64,000 bases of DNA from contig NZ_LYPL01000001.1 in NCBI RefSeq assembly GCF_001662075.1, positions 682,001-746,000 on the forward strand. The letters run 5' to 3'. The stretch is from Rhizobium bangladeshense (lineage in GTDB: Bacteria; Pseudomonadota; Alphaproteobacteria; Rhizobiales; Rhizobiaceae). Position 1 is the first letter of the stretch. Each line of letters starts with the position of its first letter. The position numbers were made by a program, and so were the translations under genes. The notes under the pieces are model-generated. The model did no database searches, was not told where the DNA came from, and saw only the letters and a list, made by a program, of their open reading frames with translations. This document shows positions 1-9,558 of this stretch, one piece after another.

Positions 1-1
1 G

Positions 2-487
2 GTCGACTACGATCCCTCCTGGCCGCGGCGCTTTGCCGAAATCAGCGCCGAAATCTCCGTCTTGCTCGGCGATGTCGTGCTGTCCATCGACCATCTCGGC
101 AGCACGTCGGTGCCTGGCCTGGCGGCCAAGCCGAAAATCGACCTCGATGTCGTCACCATCTCAGACGATGTTCTGCCGGCGGCTATCGGCATCCTGCGCT
201 CTGCCGATTTTGTCTTCCACGGCGACTTGGGAGAGAACCGCTGGGCCTTCACTCGAGATCACAAAGCCTATGGCTTCAAGCTCTATCTTTGCGACCCCGC
301 CAACCTCGCGCATCGGCAACGCATCCTGTTTCGCGACTATCTCAGGGATCATACCGACAGGGCCGAAGCTTATGCCGATCTCAAACGGCGGCTGGCCGTG
401 GAGGCAGACGGCGACCGGGATTTTTATACCGCCGGAAAATCGGCCTTTGTCAACGAGACGATACGATTGGCCACGTTGAGAACGTGA
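2..487 (+). CDS. GrpB family protein (UPF0157), 5' end outside the window
   Basis: This is the C-terminal part of a GrpB/UPF0157 protein. The frame is open from the first bases of the window, and its first visible residues (YDPSWPRRF) match the usual N-terminus of the family, so only a few codons are missing. The family signature HLGSTSVPGLAAKPKIDLDV follows. GrpB proteins have a nucleotidyltransferase-like fold; their cellular role is not settled. A TTG at 62 could be mistaken for the start, but the family motif begins upstream of it. It ends 35 bp from the convergent ftsK-like gene. The family assignment is strong; the function is unknown. Confidence 0.85.
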   Translation, partial: VDYDPSWPRRFAEISAEISVLLGDVVLSIDHLGSTSVPGLAAKPKIDLDVVTISDDVLPAAIGILRSADFVFHGDLGENRWAFTRDHKAYGFKLYLCDPANLAHRQRILFRDYLRDHTDRAEAYADLKRRLAVEADGDRDFYTAGKSAFVNETIRLATLRT

Positions 488-522
488 GACCGAAGCGCCT
501 GCGGCGCTTCGGCCGTCCCCGA

Positions 523-2898
523 TCAGTCGCTGTCGCCTCGTCCCGATACGATCTCGCGCTTGCCGACGTGATTGGCCGGGCCGACGAGCCCTTCCTTCTC
601 CATGCGTTCGACCAATGAGGCGGCGCGGTTATAGCCGATGCCGAGGCGGCGCTGGATGTACGAGGTCGAGCACTTCTTGTCGCGCATGACGACTTTGACT
701 GCCTGCTCGTAGAGCTCATTGCCGTCCTCGGAGGCCATGGCGCTCTTGTCGAAGACGGCGCCGGCCTCTTCCTCTTCCGGCTCTTCCTCTTCGTCGGCGG
801 TAACGGTGTCGAGATATTCCGGGCGGCCTTGGGTTTTCAGATGGGCAACGACCTTTTCGACCTCGGCATCCGAAACGAAGGGACCGTGCACGCGGGCAAT
901 CCTGCCGCCGCCCTGCATGTGCAGCATGTCGCCCTGGCCGAGCAGCTGCTCGGCGCCCTGTTCGCCGAGAATGGTGCGGCTGTCGATCTTCGAGGTCACC
1001 TGGAAGGAGATGCGGGTCGGGAAGTTCGCCTTGATCGTGCCGGTGATGACATCGACCGACGGGCGCTGCGTCGCCATGATCAGATGAATACCGGCGGCAC
1101 GCGCCATCTGCGCCAGACGCTGGATCGCACCTTCGATCTCCTTGCCGGCGACCATCATCAGGTCGGCCATTTCGTCGACGATGACGACGATATAGGGCAT
1201 CGGCGCGAGATCCAGCTCCTGCTGCTCCTCGACCGGCGCGCCGGTTCCCCTGTCGAAGCCGGTCTGGACCATGATATGGATGGTCTCGCCCTTGTCGCGC
1301 GCCTGGGAGACGCGGCCATTATAACCGTCGATGTTGCGCACGCCGAGGCGCGACATCTTGCGATAACGCTCCTCCATCTCGCGCACCGCCCATTTCAGCG
1401 CCATGACTGCCTTCTTCGGGTCGGTGACGACGGGCGTCAGCAGATGCGGGATGCCGTCATAGACGGAGAGTTCGAGCATCTTCGGGTCGACCATGATCAG
1501 CCGGCACTGTTCCGGCGTCATGCGATAGAGCAGCGACAAGATCATCGTGTTGATGGCGACGGATTTGCCCGAGCCGGTGGTGCCGGCGACGAGCAGATGC
1601 GGCATCTTCGCAAGCTCGGCAATCACGGGCTCGCCACCGATGGTCTTGCCGAGGCCGAGCGCCAGCTTATAGCCGCTCTTGTCGAAATCCTGGCTCTCGA
1701 TCATCTCGCGGAAATAGACAGTTTCGCGGGTGACATTCGGCAGTTCGATGCCGATGACGTTGCGGCCGGGAACGACGGCGACGCGGGCAGAAAGCGCCGA
1801 CATCGAGCGGGCGATATCGTCGGCGAGGCCGATGACGCGCGACGACTTCACGCCGGGCGCCGGCTCGAATTCATAGAGGGTGACGACAGGGCCGGGGCGG
1901 ACATGGATGATCTCGCCCTTGATGCCGAAATCTTCCAGCACGCTTTCCAGAAGACCGGCATTCTGTTCCAGCGTCTCCTGCGACATGATTTCGCCAAGCC
2001 GTTCCGGCGGCTCCTGCAACAGGGCGCGGGGCGGGAATTCATAGCCTGACGCGTCGACCTTTTCCGGTCTTGCTATAAGGCGCGGCGACGGCAGGACGGC
2101 GGCGACGGGGGGCGTCGACCGAGGCGCCGGCGCCGCCTGGGGCAGCGCTGTAGCCTGGGGCAACGGTGTAGCCTGCGGCATTGGTGCGGTCTGGGGTGCC
2201 TGGGGCACGCCTCTCTGGGCCAGCACAATCGGCTCCGCAGCGAGAACCGGCTTTTCCAGGGTTATCGCGGCCGGCAACCGCGGAGCCGCCGATGCGGGCG
2301 TTGCAGCCGGCGGCTGGATCGGGCGCGATGCTGCGGAAGCCGATTTCGGCGCGCCCGGACGCCATTCCATGACTCGGAACAGGGCGGTAATCGATTCGGG
2401 CGTGGTCTCGATCTTCGGAACAACGATCGAGGGTGTACGGACCGGCTCGCCTTCTTCGAAGGCCATGACTTCCCAGAAGGCGAAATCGGAAATCGAAGCC
2501 AGTTCGGAAGCAGCGCGCAAGGCCGGCGCCTCCGCCCGGGCGGAGGCCGGCGGCTGCGGCATCTCGATCATCGCAGCCGGCGCTGCGGCAAGCTCGCTCG
2601 GCTCCGGCAGATAGATGTCGAAAGGCACATCGACGGCGACCGGTTCTATCCGTATCGCATGCTGTTCGGGCTGCGGTTCGTCGCGAACGGGCTCGTTCGG
2701 CGGACGGCGCCGGCTGATCAGCGTTTCCGGGGTGCGCGTGAAGCGGACATTCGGCGCGAGCGAGAAGTTGCTCTGCCAGATCGGCGCCGCCGGCTTTTCG
2801 CCGGGATTTTCCTCCGCAAGCTCGGTTTCAAGCCCGCTGGAAAAATCTGCGGCATCCGTCAAATTGGTTCTGGGAAAACGCATGCGTCCGCTACTCAC
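523..2898 (-). CDS. ftsK: FtsK/SpoIIIE-type DNA translocase lacking the N-terminal membrane domain
   Basis: This is a DNA-pumping ATPase of the FtsK/SpoIIIE family, which moves and resolves chromosome termini at division. Of its 791 residues, about 1-290 are Pro/Ala-rich linker with a short PQAT-type repeat near 239-260. The alpha/beta motor follows, with Walker A GTTGSGKS at about 439-446 and Walker [11 protein letters not shown] at about 571-580. A winged-helix gamma domain at the C-terminus (about 730-791) normally reads KOPS sequences. No hydrophobic segment is visible at the N-terminus, unlike canonical FtsK with four membrane helices, so this looks like a soluble paralogue. The start is GTG at 2898; an in-frame ATG at 2883 (MRFPR) is an alternative. 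Confidence 0.93.
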   Translation of the reverse strand: MSSGRMRFPRTNLTDAADFSSGLETELAEENPGEKPAAPIWQSNFSLAPNVRFTRTPETLISRRRPPNEPVRDEPQPEQHAIRIEPVAVDVPFDIYLPEPSELAAAPAAMIEMPQPPASARAEAPALRAASELASISDFAFWEVMAFEEGEPVRTPSIVVPKIETTPESITALFRVMEWRPGAPKSASAASRPIQPPAATPASAAPRLPAAITLEKPVLAAEPIVLAQRGVPQAPQTAPMPQATPLPQATALPQAAPAPRSTPPVAAVLPSPRLIARPEKVDASGYEFPPRALLQEPPERLGEIMSQETLEQNAGLLESVLEDFGIKGEIIHVRPGPVVTLYEFEPAPGVKSSRVIGLADDIARSMSALSARVAVVPGRNVIGIELPNVTRETVYFREMIESQDFDKSGYKLALGLGKTIGGEPVIAELAKMPHLLVAGTTGSGKSVAINTMILSLLYRMTPEQCRLIMVDPKMLELSVYDGIPHLLTPVVTDPKKAVMALKWAVREMEERYRKMSRLGVRNIDGYNGRVSQARDKGETIHIMVQTGFDRGTGAPVEEQQELDLAPMPYIVVIVDEMADLMMVAGKEIEGAIQRLAQMARAAGIHLIMATQRPSVDVITGTIKANFPTRISFQVTSKIDSRTILGEQGAEQLLGQGDMLHMQGGGRIARVHGPFVSDAEVEKVVAHLKTQGRPEYLDTVTADEEEEPEEEEAGAVFDKSAMASEDGNELYEQAVKVVMRDKKCSTSYIQRRLGIGYNRAASLVERMEKEGLVGPANHVGKREIVSGRGDSD

Positions 2899-3054
2899 TC
2901 ATGCCTAACAAATTACGACCCTACCGGGATAGAAAAGGAAGGTTAATAAGTTCCTTCCAGCCGGATCGATCAGATACAGCTGCCAGAAGCAAACCGACGC
3001 TATTTCAATGAGTTGCGTGAAGCGGAAAAATCTTTTTCCGTTTTGGGGAGGCGG

Positions 3055-6048
3055 TTAATGCGCCTCGTCCCAATTGGTGGCGGCGCGGGCATCGACGCGC
3101 AGCGGCACGCGCATTTCGAGCGCCGGCATGGTGGCGTTTTCCATGACCGAGACGATGATCGGCATCGCCTTTTCGACATCCTCATCCTCGACTTCGAAGA
3201 TGAGCTCGTCGTGCACCTGCAAGAGCATGCGGACACGCTCGGCAAGACCGGCTTCAACAAGCGCCGGCTCCATCTTGATCATCGCCCGGCGGATGACGTC
3301 GGCGGCCGAGCCCTGGATCGGCGCGTTGATCGCGGCCCGCTCGTTGAAGGCGCGCACCGACGGATTGGACGAGCGGATTTCGGGATAGTTGATTCGCCGG
3401 CCGAAGATCGTCTCGACATAACCCTTGTCGCGCGCCATCGCCTTGCGGCTTTCCATATAGTCGCGGATGCCGGGGAAACGCTCGAAATATTTCTTGATAT
3501 AGTCGCCGGCTTCCGACCGCTCGATCGAAAGCTGATTGGCAAGGCCGAAGGCCGAGATGCCGTAGATGATGCCGAAATTGATCGCCTTGGCGCGGCGGCG
3601 CACCTCGCCCGGCATGCCGTCGACCGGCACGCCGAACATTTCCGACGCCGTCATGGCGTGAATATCGACGCCATCCTCGAATGCCTTGGTCAGCTGCGGG
3701 ATCTCGGCCACATGGGCAAGCACGCGCAGTTCGATCTGGCTGTAATCGGCGGAAATTAGCTTGTGGCCCGGTGTCGAGATGAAGGCGGTGCGGATCTTGC
3801 GGCCTTCGGCGGTGCGCACCGGAATGTTCTGCAGGTTCGGCTCGGAGGAAGAAAGGCGCCCTGTCGTCGTCGAGGCCAGCGAATAGGAGGTGTGGACCCG
3901 CTTTGTCTCCGGATGCACATAGCCGGGAAGCGCATCGGTGTAGGTCGATTTCAGCTTGGTGAGCTGGCGCCAGTCGACGATCTTGCGCGGCAGCTCGAAA
4001 CCGGCGGCGGCGAGATCCTCGAGCACCGAGGCGGAGGTCGACCATTGCCCGGTCTTCGTCTTGCTGCCGCCGGCAAGACCCATCTTGCCGAACAGGATGT
4101 CGCCGAGCTGCTTCGGCGAGCCGATGTTGAAACGCTCGCCGGCCAGCGTGTAGATCTCGTCTTCCAGCCGTGCCGCACCCTGGGCCAGCTCGCCGGACAG
4201 GCGCGACAGGATCTGCCGGTCGACGGTGATGCCGCGCGCTTCCATGCGCGCCAGCACCGGCAATAGCGGCCGCTCCAACCGTTCATAAACGCTGGTCAGT
4301 CCGGCTGCCGCCAACCGCGGCTTCAGCACCAGCCAGAGGCGCAGCGTCACCTCGGCGTCTTCGGCGGCATAATGGGTGGCGCGATCGATATCGACCAGAT
4401 CGAAGGTGACGTTCGCCCTGCCGCTGCCCGCCACGTCCTTGTAGGGGATCGGCGTATGGCCGAGGAATTTTTCCGAGAGCGGGTCCATGCCATGGGCGCC
4501 GGTGCCGGCGTCGAGCACGTAGGAGATCAGCATCGTGTCGTCGAAACTCTTCGTCTCGATGCCATAGCGCTTCATCAGCAGATAGTCGTATTTCAGGTTC
4601 TGGGCGACCTTGAGAACCGCAGCGTCCTCCAGCAGCGCCTTCAGCCGCGGCAGGGCATCGCGCATCGGGACCTGATTTTCGGCAAGGCCGCCGCCGAGCA
4701 GATCGCCGACGCCGTTCTTGTGGGCAAGCGGCACATAGGCGGCGCGAATCTTCGTGCCGGTGGGGTCGGCGACATTGTCGGCGATCGCCATCGAAAAGCC
4801 GACGATCTCGGCCTGCATGGCATCGAGCGACGTCGTCTCGGTATCGAAGGCCACGAGGCCAGTGTCGCGCGCATCGGCGATCCATCGGTCGAGCGTCGCT
4901 AGATCGCGGATCGTCACATAGGTGGAATGATCGAAGGGCAGCGTCGCAAAGGCCTCGGCCCGCGCCTTGGCAAGATCGGCGGGTGAAAAAGCGCCTTCGA
5001 CGCCAGCCTTCGCACGCGGCGGCACGGGCACGGATGGCCCCGAGACGTCGGGGATGGCGCCGGCGACGGGTGCCGGCTCGGCCGCATCGAGATCGGGACC
5101 ATGGGCGGCATCACCCCATTCGATGCGGACGACCGCCGGTTCGATGGCGCTTGCGTCACAATCGCAGACTTCGGCGACCCGTCGCGTCAGCGTCGTGAAT
5201 TCCATCGTCTTGAGAAAGCCGATCAGCTTCGGACCGTTCTGCGGCTCCAGCATCAGCGCGTCGAGATCGAGATCGAGCGGCACGTCGGTACGCAGTCGCA
5301 CGAGTTCGCGCGAGAGCTTGGCCATCTCGATATTGGCAAGGATCGTCTCGCGGCGCTTGACCTGCTTGATTTCGGTGGCGCGCTCGAGCAGCGTATCGAG
5401 ATCACCGTATTCCTCAAGCAGCTGGGCGGCGGTTTTCGGGCCGATGCCGGGAATGCCGGGCACATTGTCGACGGAGTCGCCGGTCATTGCCTGCAGGTCG
5501 ATCATCTTTTCCGGCGGCACGCCCCATTTCTCGACGACATCGGGAATGCCGATCTGCTTGTCCTTCATGCTGTCATACATGTGGACATTTGCTGTGACGA
5601 GCTGCATCAGGTCCTTGTCCGAGGAAACGATGGTGACATCGGCCCCCGCTGCCTCGGCCCGGCGGGCATAGGTGGCGATGATGTCGTCGGCTTCGAAGCC
5701 TTCGGTTTCGATGCAGGGCAGGTTGAAGGCGCGGGTTGCCTCGCGGATGAGCCCGAATTGCGGGATGAGCTCTTCGGGCGGGGCCGAACGGTTCGCCTTG
5801 TAGGCGTCGTAGAGATCTTTGCGGAACGTCTTGGCGGAATAGTCGAAGATGACGGCAAGATGCGTCGGCGTCACCCCGACATCGGTATTGCGCGCATCCC
5901 TCAAAAGCTTCCACAGCATGTTGCAAAAACCGGAAACGGCGCCGACCGGCAGGCCGTCCGTCTTGCGCGTCAGCGGCGGCAATGCATGGAACGCCCGGAA
6001 GATGAAACCGGAACCGTCGACTAGGAAGAGGTGATCGCCTTTTTTCAT
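3055..6048 (-). CDS. polA: DNA polymerase I
   Basis: This enzyme fills gaps and removes RNA primers during lagging-strand synthesis and excision repair. The 997-residue protein has all three domains. The 5'-3' exonuclease/FEN domain lies at about 1-290 (acidic cluster FEADD, SSDKD). The 3'-5' exonuclease domain has intact FDTET near 400 and a Y-x3-D motif (HYAAEDAEV). The polymerase domain has motif A DYSQIELR near 768, motif B RRRAKAINFGIIYG near 820 and motif C VHDELIFE near 946. Proofreading residues are present, unlike in Thermus aquaticus. The gene stands alone between the ftsK-like gene and a divergent sRNA locus. Confidence 0.98.
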   Translation of the reverse strand: MKKGDHLFLVDGSGFIFRAFHALPPLTRKTDGLPVGAVSGFCNMLWKLLRDARNTDVGVTPTHLAVIFDYSAKTFRKDLYDAYKANRSAPPEELIPQFGLIREATRAFNLPCIETEGFEADDIIATYARRAEAAGADVTIVSSDKDLMQLVTANVHMYDSMKDKQIGIPDVVEKWGVPPEKMIDLQAMTGDSVDNVPGIPGIGPKTAAQLLEEYGDLDTLLERATEIKQVKRRETILANIEMAKLSRELVRLRTDVPLDLDLDALMLEPQNGPKLIGFLKTMEFTTLTRRVAEVCDCDASAIEPAVVRIEWGDAAHGPDLDAAEPAPVAGAIPDVSGPSVPVPPRAKAGVEGAFSPADLAKARAEAFATLPFDHSTYVTIRDLATLDRWIADARDTGLVAFDTETTSLDAMQAEIVGFSMAIADNVADPTGTKIRAAYVPLAHKNGVGDLLGGGLAENQVPMRDALPRLKALLEDAAVLKVAQNLKYDYLLMKRYGIETKSFDDTMLISYVLDAGTGAHGMDPLSEKFLGHTPIPYKDVAGSGRANVTFDLVDIDRATHYAAEDAEVTLRLWLVLKPRLAAAGLTSVYERLERPLLPVLARMEARGITVDRQILSRLSGELAQGAARLEDEIYTLAGERFNIGSPKQLGDILFGKMGLAGGSKTKTGQWSTSASVLEDLAAAGFELPRKIVDWRQLTKLKSTYTDALPGYVHPETKRVHTSYSLASTTTGRLSSSEPNLQNIPVRTAEGRKIRTAFISTPGHKLISADYSQIELRVLAHVAEIPQLTKAFEDGVDIHAMTASEMFGVPVDGMPGEVRRRAKAINFGIIYGISAFGLANQLSIERSEAGDYIKKYFERFPGIRDYMESRKAMARDKGYVETIFGRRINYPEIRSSNPSVRAFNERAAINAPIQGSAADVIRRAMIKMEPALVEAGLAERVRMLLQVHDELIFEVEDEDVEKAMPIIVSVMENATMPALEMRVPLRVDARAATNWDEAH

Positions 6049-6176
6049 GCGTGCATGGATAGCGCGGGCACGAAACGAGGTCCATATAAAGTTCGGCGCG
6101 CCAAGAGATTATGGGGAATTATGCAGAAGCGATTCCTGCTCACCAAACTGTTACCGATTTGTAACGTGGCGTGACC

Positions 6177-6205
6177 CTTGAAAAACCACATTCGCAGTTA
6201 CAAAT
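6177..6205 (+). promoter_or_regulatory. sigma70-type promoter of the polA-marR intergenic sRNA
   Basis: CTTGAA (6177-6182), a 17-bp spacer and ACAAAT (6200-6205) resemble the rhizobial housekeeping consensus CTTGAC-N17-CTATAT, with a weak -10. A start near 6211 would give a transcript of about 150 nt ending at the terminator at 6361. An inverted repeat GTTAC-N6-GTAAC lies just upstream (6150-6165) and could bind a regulator. Confidence 0.5.
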
Positions 6206-6210
6206 CCATG

Positions 6211-6361
6211 TCACCGGCGCTTGATCGCGCCGCGGGTCTGATCACCGGCTTGTCCCCCGCCGCATCAGGCTTGGACAAAGGCCTTATCCCCCTCTCCGGG
6301 CCTTTGTCCCCATTTTAAGGTCGCCATGGCCAACCTCCAGGCCATGGCGACTTTTGTTTTT
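6211..6361 (+). ncRNA. trans-encoded small RNA, probable alpha-r7 (Smr7C) family
   Basis: The gene-free region between polA and the MarR gene holds a compact structured unit. It contains a small hairpin (CGGCGC/GCGCCG), a perfect 11-bp hairpin (6273-6283 with 6299-6309) whose loop is C-rich (TCCCCCTCTCC), and a perfect 12-bp terminator hairpin (6320-6331 with 6340-6351) followed by TTTTGTTTTT. From family knowledge, alpha-r7 sRNAs of Sinorhizobium and Rhizobium are about 150 nt and sit between polA and a MarR-type gene; both features match. The C-rich loop could pair with Shine-Dalgarno regions. The family label rests on synteny and architecture, not on an alignment. Confidence 0.75.
6320..6361 (+). 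terminator. Rho-independent terminator of the sRNA
   Basis: A perfect 12-bp stem with an 8-nt loop (AACCTCCA) is followed immediately by a T-rich tract. It ends about 100 bp before the MarR start codon and no coding sequence precedes it on this strand, so it terminates a non-coding transcript. Confidence 0.85.
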
Positions 6362-6460
6362 CCGCCCCTCGAAACGATGGGCGGAGCTTGCATTTTTTTG
6401 GAACGTCCTATGCGATTTGCTGCATTGTCTCCGGCACGGTTTTGAGCCTAACTTGCAATC

Positions 6461-6892
6461 ATGGGATTTAACCGCATGGATTCGGGAGCTTACCTTGCCA
6501 GCCAGCTGGCGAAGGGTTTTGCCCGCTCGCTGCACCGGCGCGCGGTCGGGCTCGGTTTTTCTCCCGGTCAGTTTCCCATTCTGCTGGAACTCTGGGGCGA
6601 AGACGGCCTGACCCAGAAACAGTTGCTCGAGCGGGTCGATATCGAGCAGGCGACCATGGCCAATACGCTGTCGCGCATGGTCCGCGACGGGCTGATCGAA
6701 CGCCGGCCGCATCCCTCCGACAAGCGGGCGCAGCTGATCTTCCTGACGCCGAAGGCGCGTGCCATGGAAGCCGAAGCGATCGAAAGTGCGCGCGAGGCCG
6801 ACCTCGCGCTGTTCAAGGGCTTTCGGAGTTTCGAGCGCGAGCTGACGCTCGAATATATCCGCCGGCTGCTGGAAAACGCCAAGGCGCTCTGA
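6461..6892 (+). CDS. MarR-family transcriptional regulator
   Basis: This 143-residue protein is of normal length for MarR regulators. The winged helix-turn-helix spans about 35-100: the motif LTQKQLLERVDIEQATMANT forms the helix-turn-helix and the RRPHPSDKRAQLIFLT segment is the wing. Long terminal helices for dimerisation flank it. MarR proteins usually repress neighbouring or own genes and release DNA on binding small aromatic ligands. No obvious target gene adjoins; the divergent polA and the sRNA upstream are the only neighbours. An ATG at 6476 is a possible alternative start. The specific ligand cannot be predicted. Confidence 0.92.
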   Translation: MGFNRMDSGAYLASQLAKGFARSLHRRAVGLGFSPGQFPILLELWGEDGLTQKQLLERVDIEQATMANTLSRMVRDGLIERRPHPSDKRAQLIFLTPKARAMEAEAIESAREADLALFKGFRSFERELTLEYIRRLLENAKAL

Positions 6893-7016
6893 CCGGGTAT
6901 TGCTCGCCGGCAAGACGGCTGGATCACCGCCACGTTATCGACGGATCGTCCTTTAGCCTTTTGTTTTGATGCATGTCGTTGTGCCGGAACCGATGCACGC
7001 TTCCGGGCGACATGCA

Positions 7017-9374
7017 TTAGGCTATCGAGGACAGGAGGCTCTCGCGGGCAGCGAGCTTGGTGCTCGGCTCGACATCCGGTCTGCCGAGCAAAAACCCCTG
7101 TACCTGCGCACAGCCTTCTTCGACGACGATCTGGCGCTGCGTCTCGGTTTCGACGCCCTCCGTCACGACAGGCATGCCGAGACTGTGACCGAGGCCGATG
7201 ATCGCGCGCACGATCGAGCGCGCCGCCGCGTCATGGTCCAGCATTCCGGTGAAGCTGCGGTCGACCTTGATCTTGTCGAAAGGGAAGGTTCGCAGGTTGG
7301 AAAGCGAGGAAAAACCGGTGCCGAAGTCGTCCATGACGATGTGAACCCCCAGGCTGCGCAGACGCTGCAGCGTGGCCATCACCCGGTCGCGATCACGGAT
7401 GAGAGCGGCCTCGGTGATCTCGATTTCCAGCCGGCCGGGCGCAAGCCCGGTTTCCTTGAGGATCGCCTCGATCCGCTCGCATAGGTTTGGCAGCATGAAC
7501 TGCACCGGCGAAACGTTGACGGCGATCCGCAGCGGAAGCGGCCAGCGCGCGGCCTCCTTGCAGGCCTGCTGCAGCACCCACTCGCCGAGCTGGACGATCG
7601 ACCCGCTTTCCTCGGCGATCGGAATGAAGACATCCGGCTCGCTCAGGCCGTGGCCCGGCCGGTTCCAGCGCATCAGGGCCTCGTAACCGCTGATCTCGCC
7701 GTTCTGTGCATCGAGAACCGGCTGATAGCTGACATGGATCTGATTGCGGGTGATGGCGTGGCGCAGTTCGCTTTCGATCTGGCGGCGGGCTCGCGTGGCC
7801 TCGTCCATTTCCGCATTGAAGAAACAGGCCTTGCCGCGGCCGCCGTGCTTGACCCGATAAAGGGCGATATCGGCGTTGTTGCAGATCTCGTCTGCATCGC
7901 TTCCGTCGGTCGGATAAAGAGCGATGCCGAGGCTGACGCCGACGGCGGTCGGGTCGCGCGCCATATCCATCTCGGCGGCGAATTCGTCGAGGATCGCGGC
8001 TGCGAGCTTCTGCGCGGCCGCCGGTTGCTGTCCGGAGGATTGAATGATGGCAAATTCATCGCCGCCGAGACGGGCGATGGTATCGCGTTCATCGGCCACG
8101 CGACGCAGGATGGAGGCGACTTTGCAAAGAATGCGGTCGCCCTCGGCGTGGCCGAAAATATCGTTGACGGTCTTGAAGCGATCGAGATCGATATAGAAGA
8201 GGGCAACCTCGCTGTTCTTTCCCTTGGCCATCTGCAGCGCCTGGCGGATGCGCTTGTCGAACAACGACCGATTTGGAAGGTCGGTGAGAACATCGTGGTG
8301 GGCGAGATGCTCGATCATCTCCTCGGCCTGCCTGCGCTCGGTAAGATCGCGCACCGCCAGCACGTCGCAGTGGTGCCCGCGATAGACGATCCTGCTGGTG
8401 TTCACTTCGACGGAGATCTCCCTGCCATTCCTGGTGTTGAGCAGCGTCTCGCCCGGCCTGTTCTGTCCCTGGGTTAAGACAATGGAGGGCGCCTTGCCCG
8501 AGAGATCGGCAAGCTTCCAGCCGGAAAGTCCCTGAAAGCGTTCGTTAGTATCGATAATCCTGCCTTCCCGCAGGATCAGCAATCCTTCCTGCGACGCATT
8601 TGCGAGTCCCCTCAGATCCGTCAGGTGGCTTTCGACGAAGACCACGGCAATAGCGATCAGAATGAGAGCTGTGGCCGCCACCACGACGATCGCGGCCAGC
8701 AGGCTGGTATCCAGCACCATTGCCGGAACCTCTTTGCCGGGATCCGGCACGAGGGTGATGCTGGCCATTGAAATGAAGTGGAGTGTGCAGATCGCAAGGA
8801 CGAAGGTGACCGACGAGGCGAGGAGCCGTCTCAGTCCCTTCAAGTGGAAGAAGGCGTGGAAGGCAATGCTCGACAGCAGCGCCCCCGCGAGTACCGCACT
8901 CAACGTCATGTACGGATCGTAGAGGATAACCGCCTGCGTCTCGATCGCCTGCATGCCGGTCAGGTGCATCGAGGCGATGCCGAGCGCCATCAGAACGCCG
9001 CCTTGGATGCGCGAAAACCTGCCCCGGCCCTGCGAAGCGACGAGGATTGCCGCCCACGAGCCGACCACCGACAAGAGGAAGGAAAGCGCCGTCAGGCCCA
9101 GCTGGTAGCTGATCGGCATGCCGCCGTCATAGGCCAGCATCGCGATGAAATGGGTTGCCCATACGCCGGTGCCGAAGGCGAAAGCCGACGCGCCGATCCA
9201 AAGCTTGCGGCGTCCGGCATCGCATTCCTGGGCGCGGGAAAGCGGCAGCATCGCTGCCATTGCGCCGATCAGGCAGACCACGGCCGCCGCCAGCACCAGC
9301 CGCCAATCGTGATTGTCGCGAATACAAGTAATGACCGAAAACATCTCGCCCCTCGCACAGCTGAATTCGGTCAA
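7017..9374 (-). CDS. Membrane MHYT-type sensor with PAS, GGDEF and EAL domains (cyclic-di-GMP turnover)
   Basis: The protein makes and/or degrades cyclic di-GMP at the inner membrane. About 1-240 are seven hydrophobic helices carrying three MHYT-like repeats (THFIAM, MHLTGM, LHFISM); such repeats are thought to bind a metal and sense diatomic gas. A PAS-like module (about 255-345) follows. The GGDEF domain has an intact RLGGDEFA site near 435; the residues where the RxxD inhibitory site should be read DERD, so product inhibition may be absent. The EAL domain has YEALMRW near 568 and DDFGTGFSSL, so phosphodiesterase residues look intact. An internal ATG at 9344 is an alternative start. Net activity cannot be told from sequence. 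Confidence 0.95.
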   Translation of the reverse strand: MTEFSCARGEMFSVITCIRDNHDWRLVLAAAVVCLIGAMAAMLPLSRAQECDAGRRKLWIGASAFAFGTGVWATHFIAMLAYDGGMPISYQLGLTALSFLLSVVGSWAAILVASQGRGRFSRIQGGVLMALGIASMHLTGMQAIETQAVILYDPYMTLSAVLAGALLSSIAFHAFFHLKGLRRLLASSVTFVLAICTLHFISMASITLVPDPGKEVPAMVLDTSLLAAIVVVAATALILIAIAVVFVESHLTDLRGLANASQEGLLILREGRIIDTNERFQGLSGWKLADLSGKAPSIVLTQGQNRPGETLLNTRNGREISVEVNTSRIVYRGHHCDVLAVRDLTERRQAEEMIEHLAHHDVLTDLPNRSLFDKRIRQALQMAKGKNSEVALFYIDLDRFKTVNDIFGHAEGDRILCKVASILRRVADERDTIARLGGDEFAIIQSSGQQPAAAQKLAAAILDEFAAEMDMARDPTAVGVSLGIALYPTDGSDADEICNNADIALYRVKHGGRGKACFFNAEMDEATRARRQIESELRHAITRNQIHVSYQPVLDAQNGEISGYEALMRWNRPGHGLSEPDVFIPIAEESGSIVQLGEWVLQQACKEAARWPLPLRIAVNVSPVQFMLPNLCERIEAILKETGLAPGRLEIEITEAALIRDRDRVMATLQRLRSLGVHIVMDDFGTGFSSLSNLRTFPFDKIKVDRSFTGMLDHDAAARSIVRAIIGLGHSLGMPVVTEGVETETQRQIVVEEGCAQVQGFLLGRPDVEPSTKLAARESLLSSIA

Positions 9375-9558
9375 GTTAATTTGGTTGTACTAAATAACCG
9401 TAAATTGAATTAGGATGTTCTTCTATACTATCCGACAAATCTTCCCGACACGGGTCCAGATCTGGGTCACTTCCGCCACGCCCACTTTTGCTTTTTCCGC
9501 CTCGCCTGCCCTGCTGGTTTGGTCTATCGTCCGGCCGAATTTCAAAAAGGAGTCGAAA

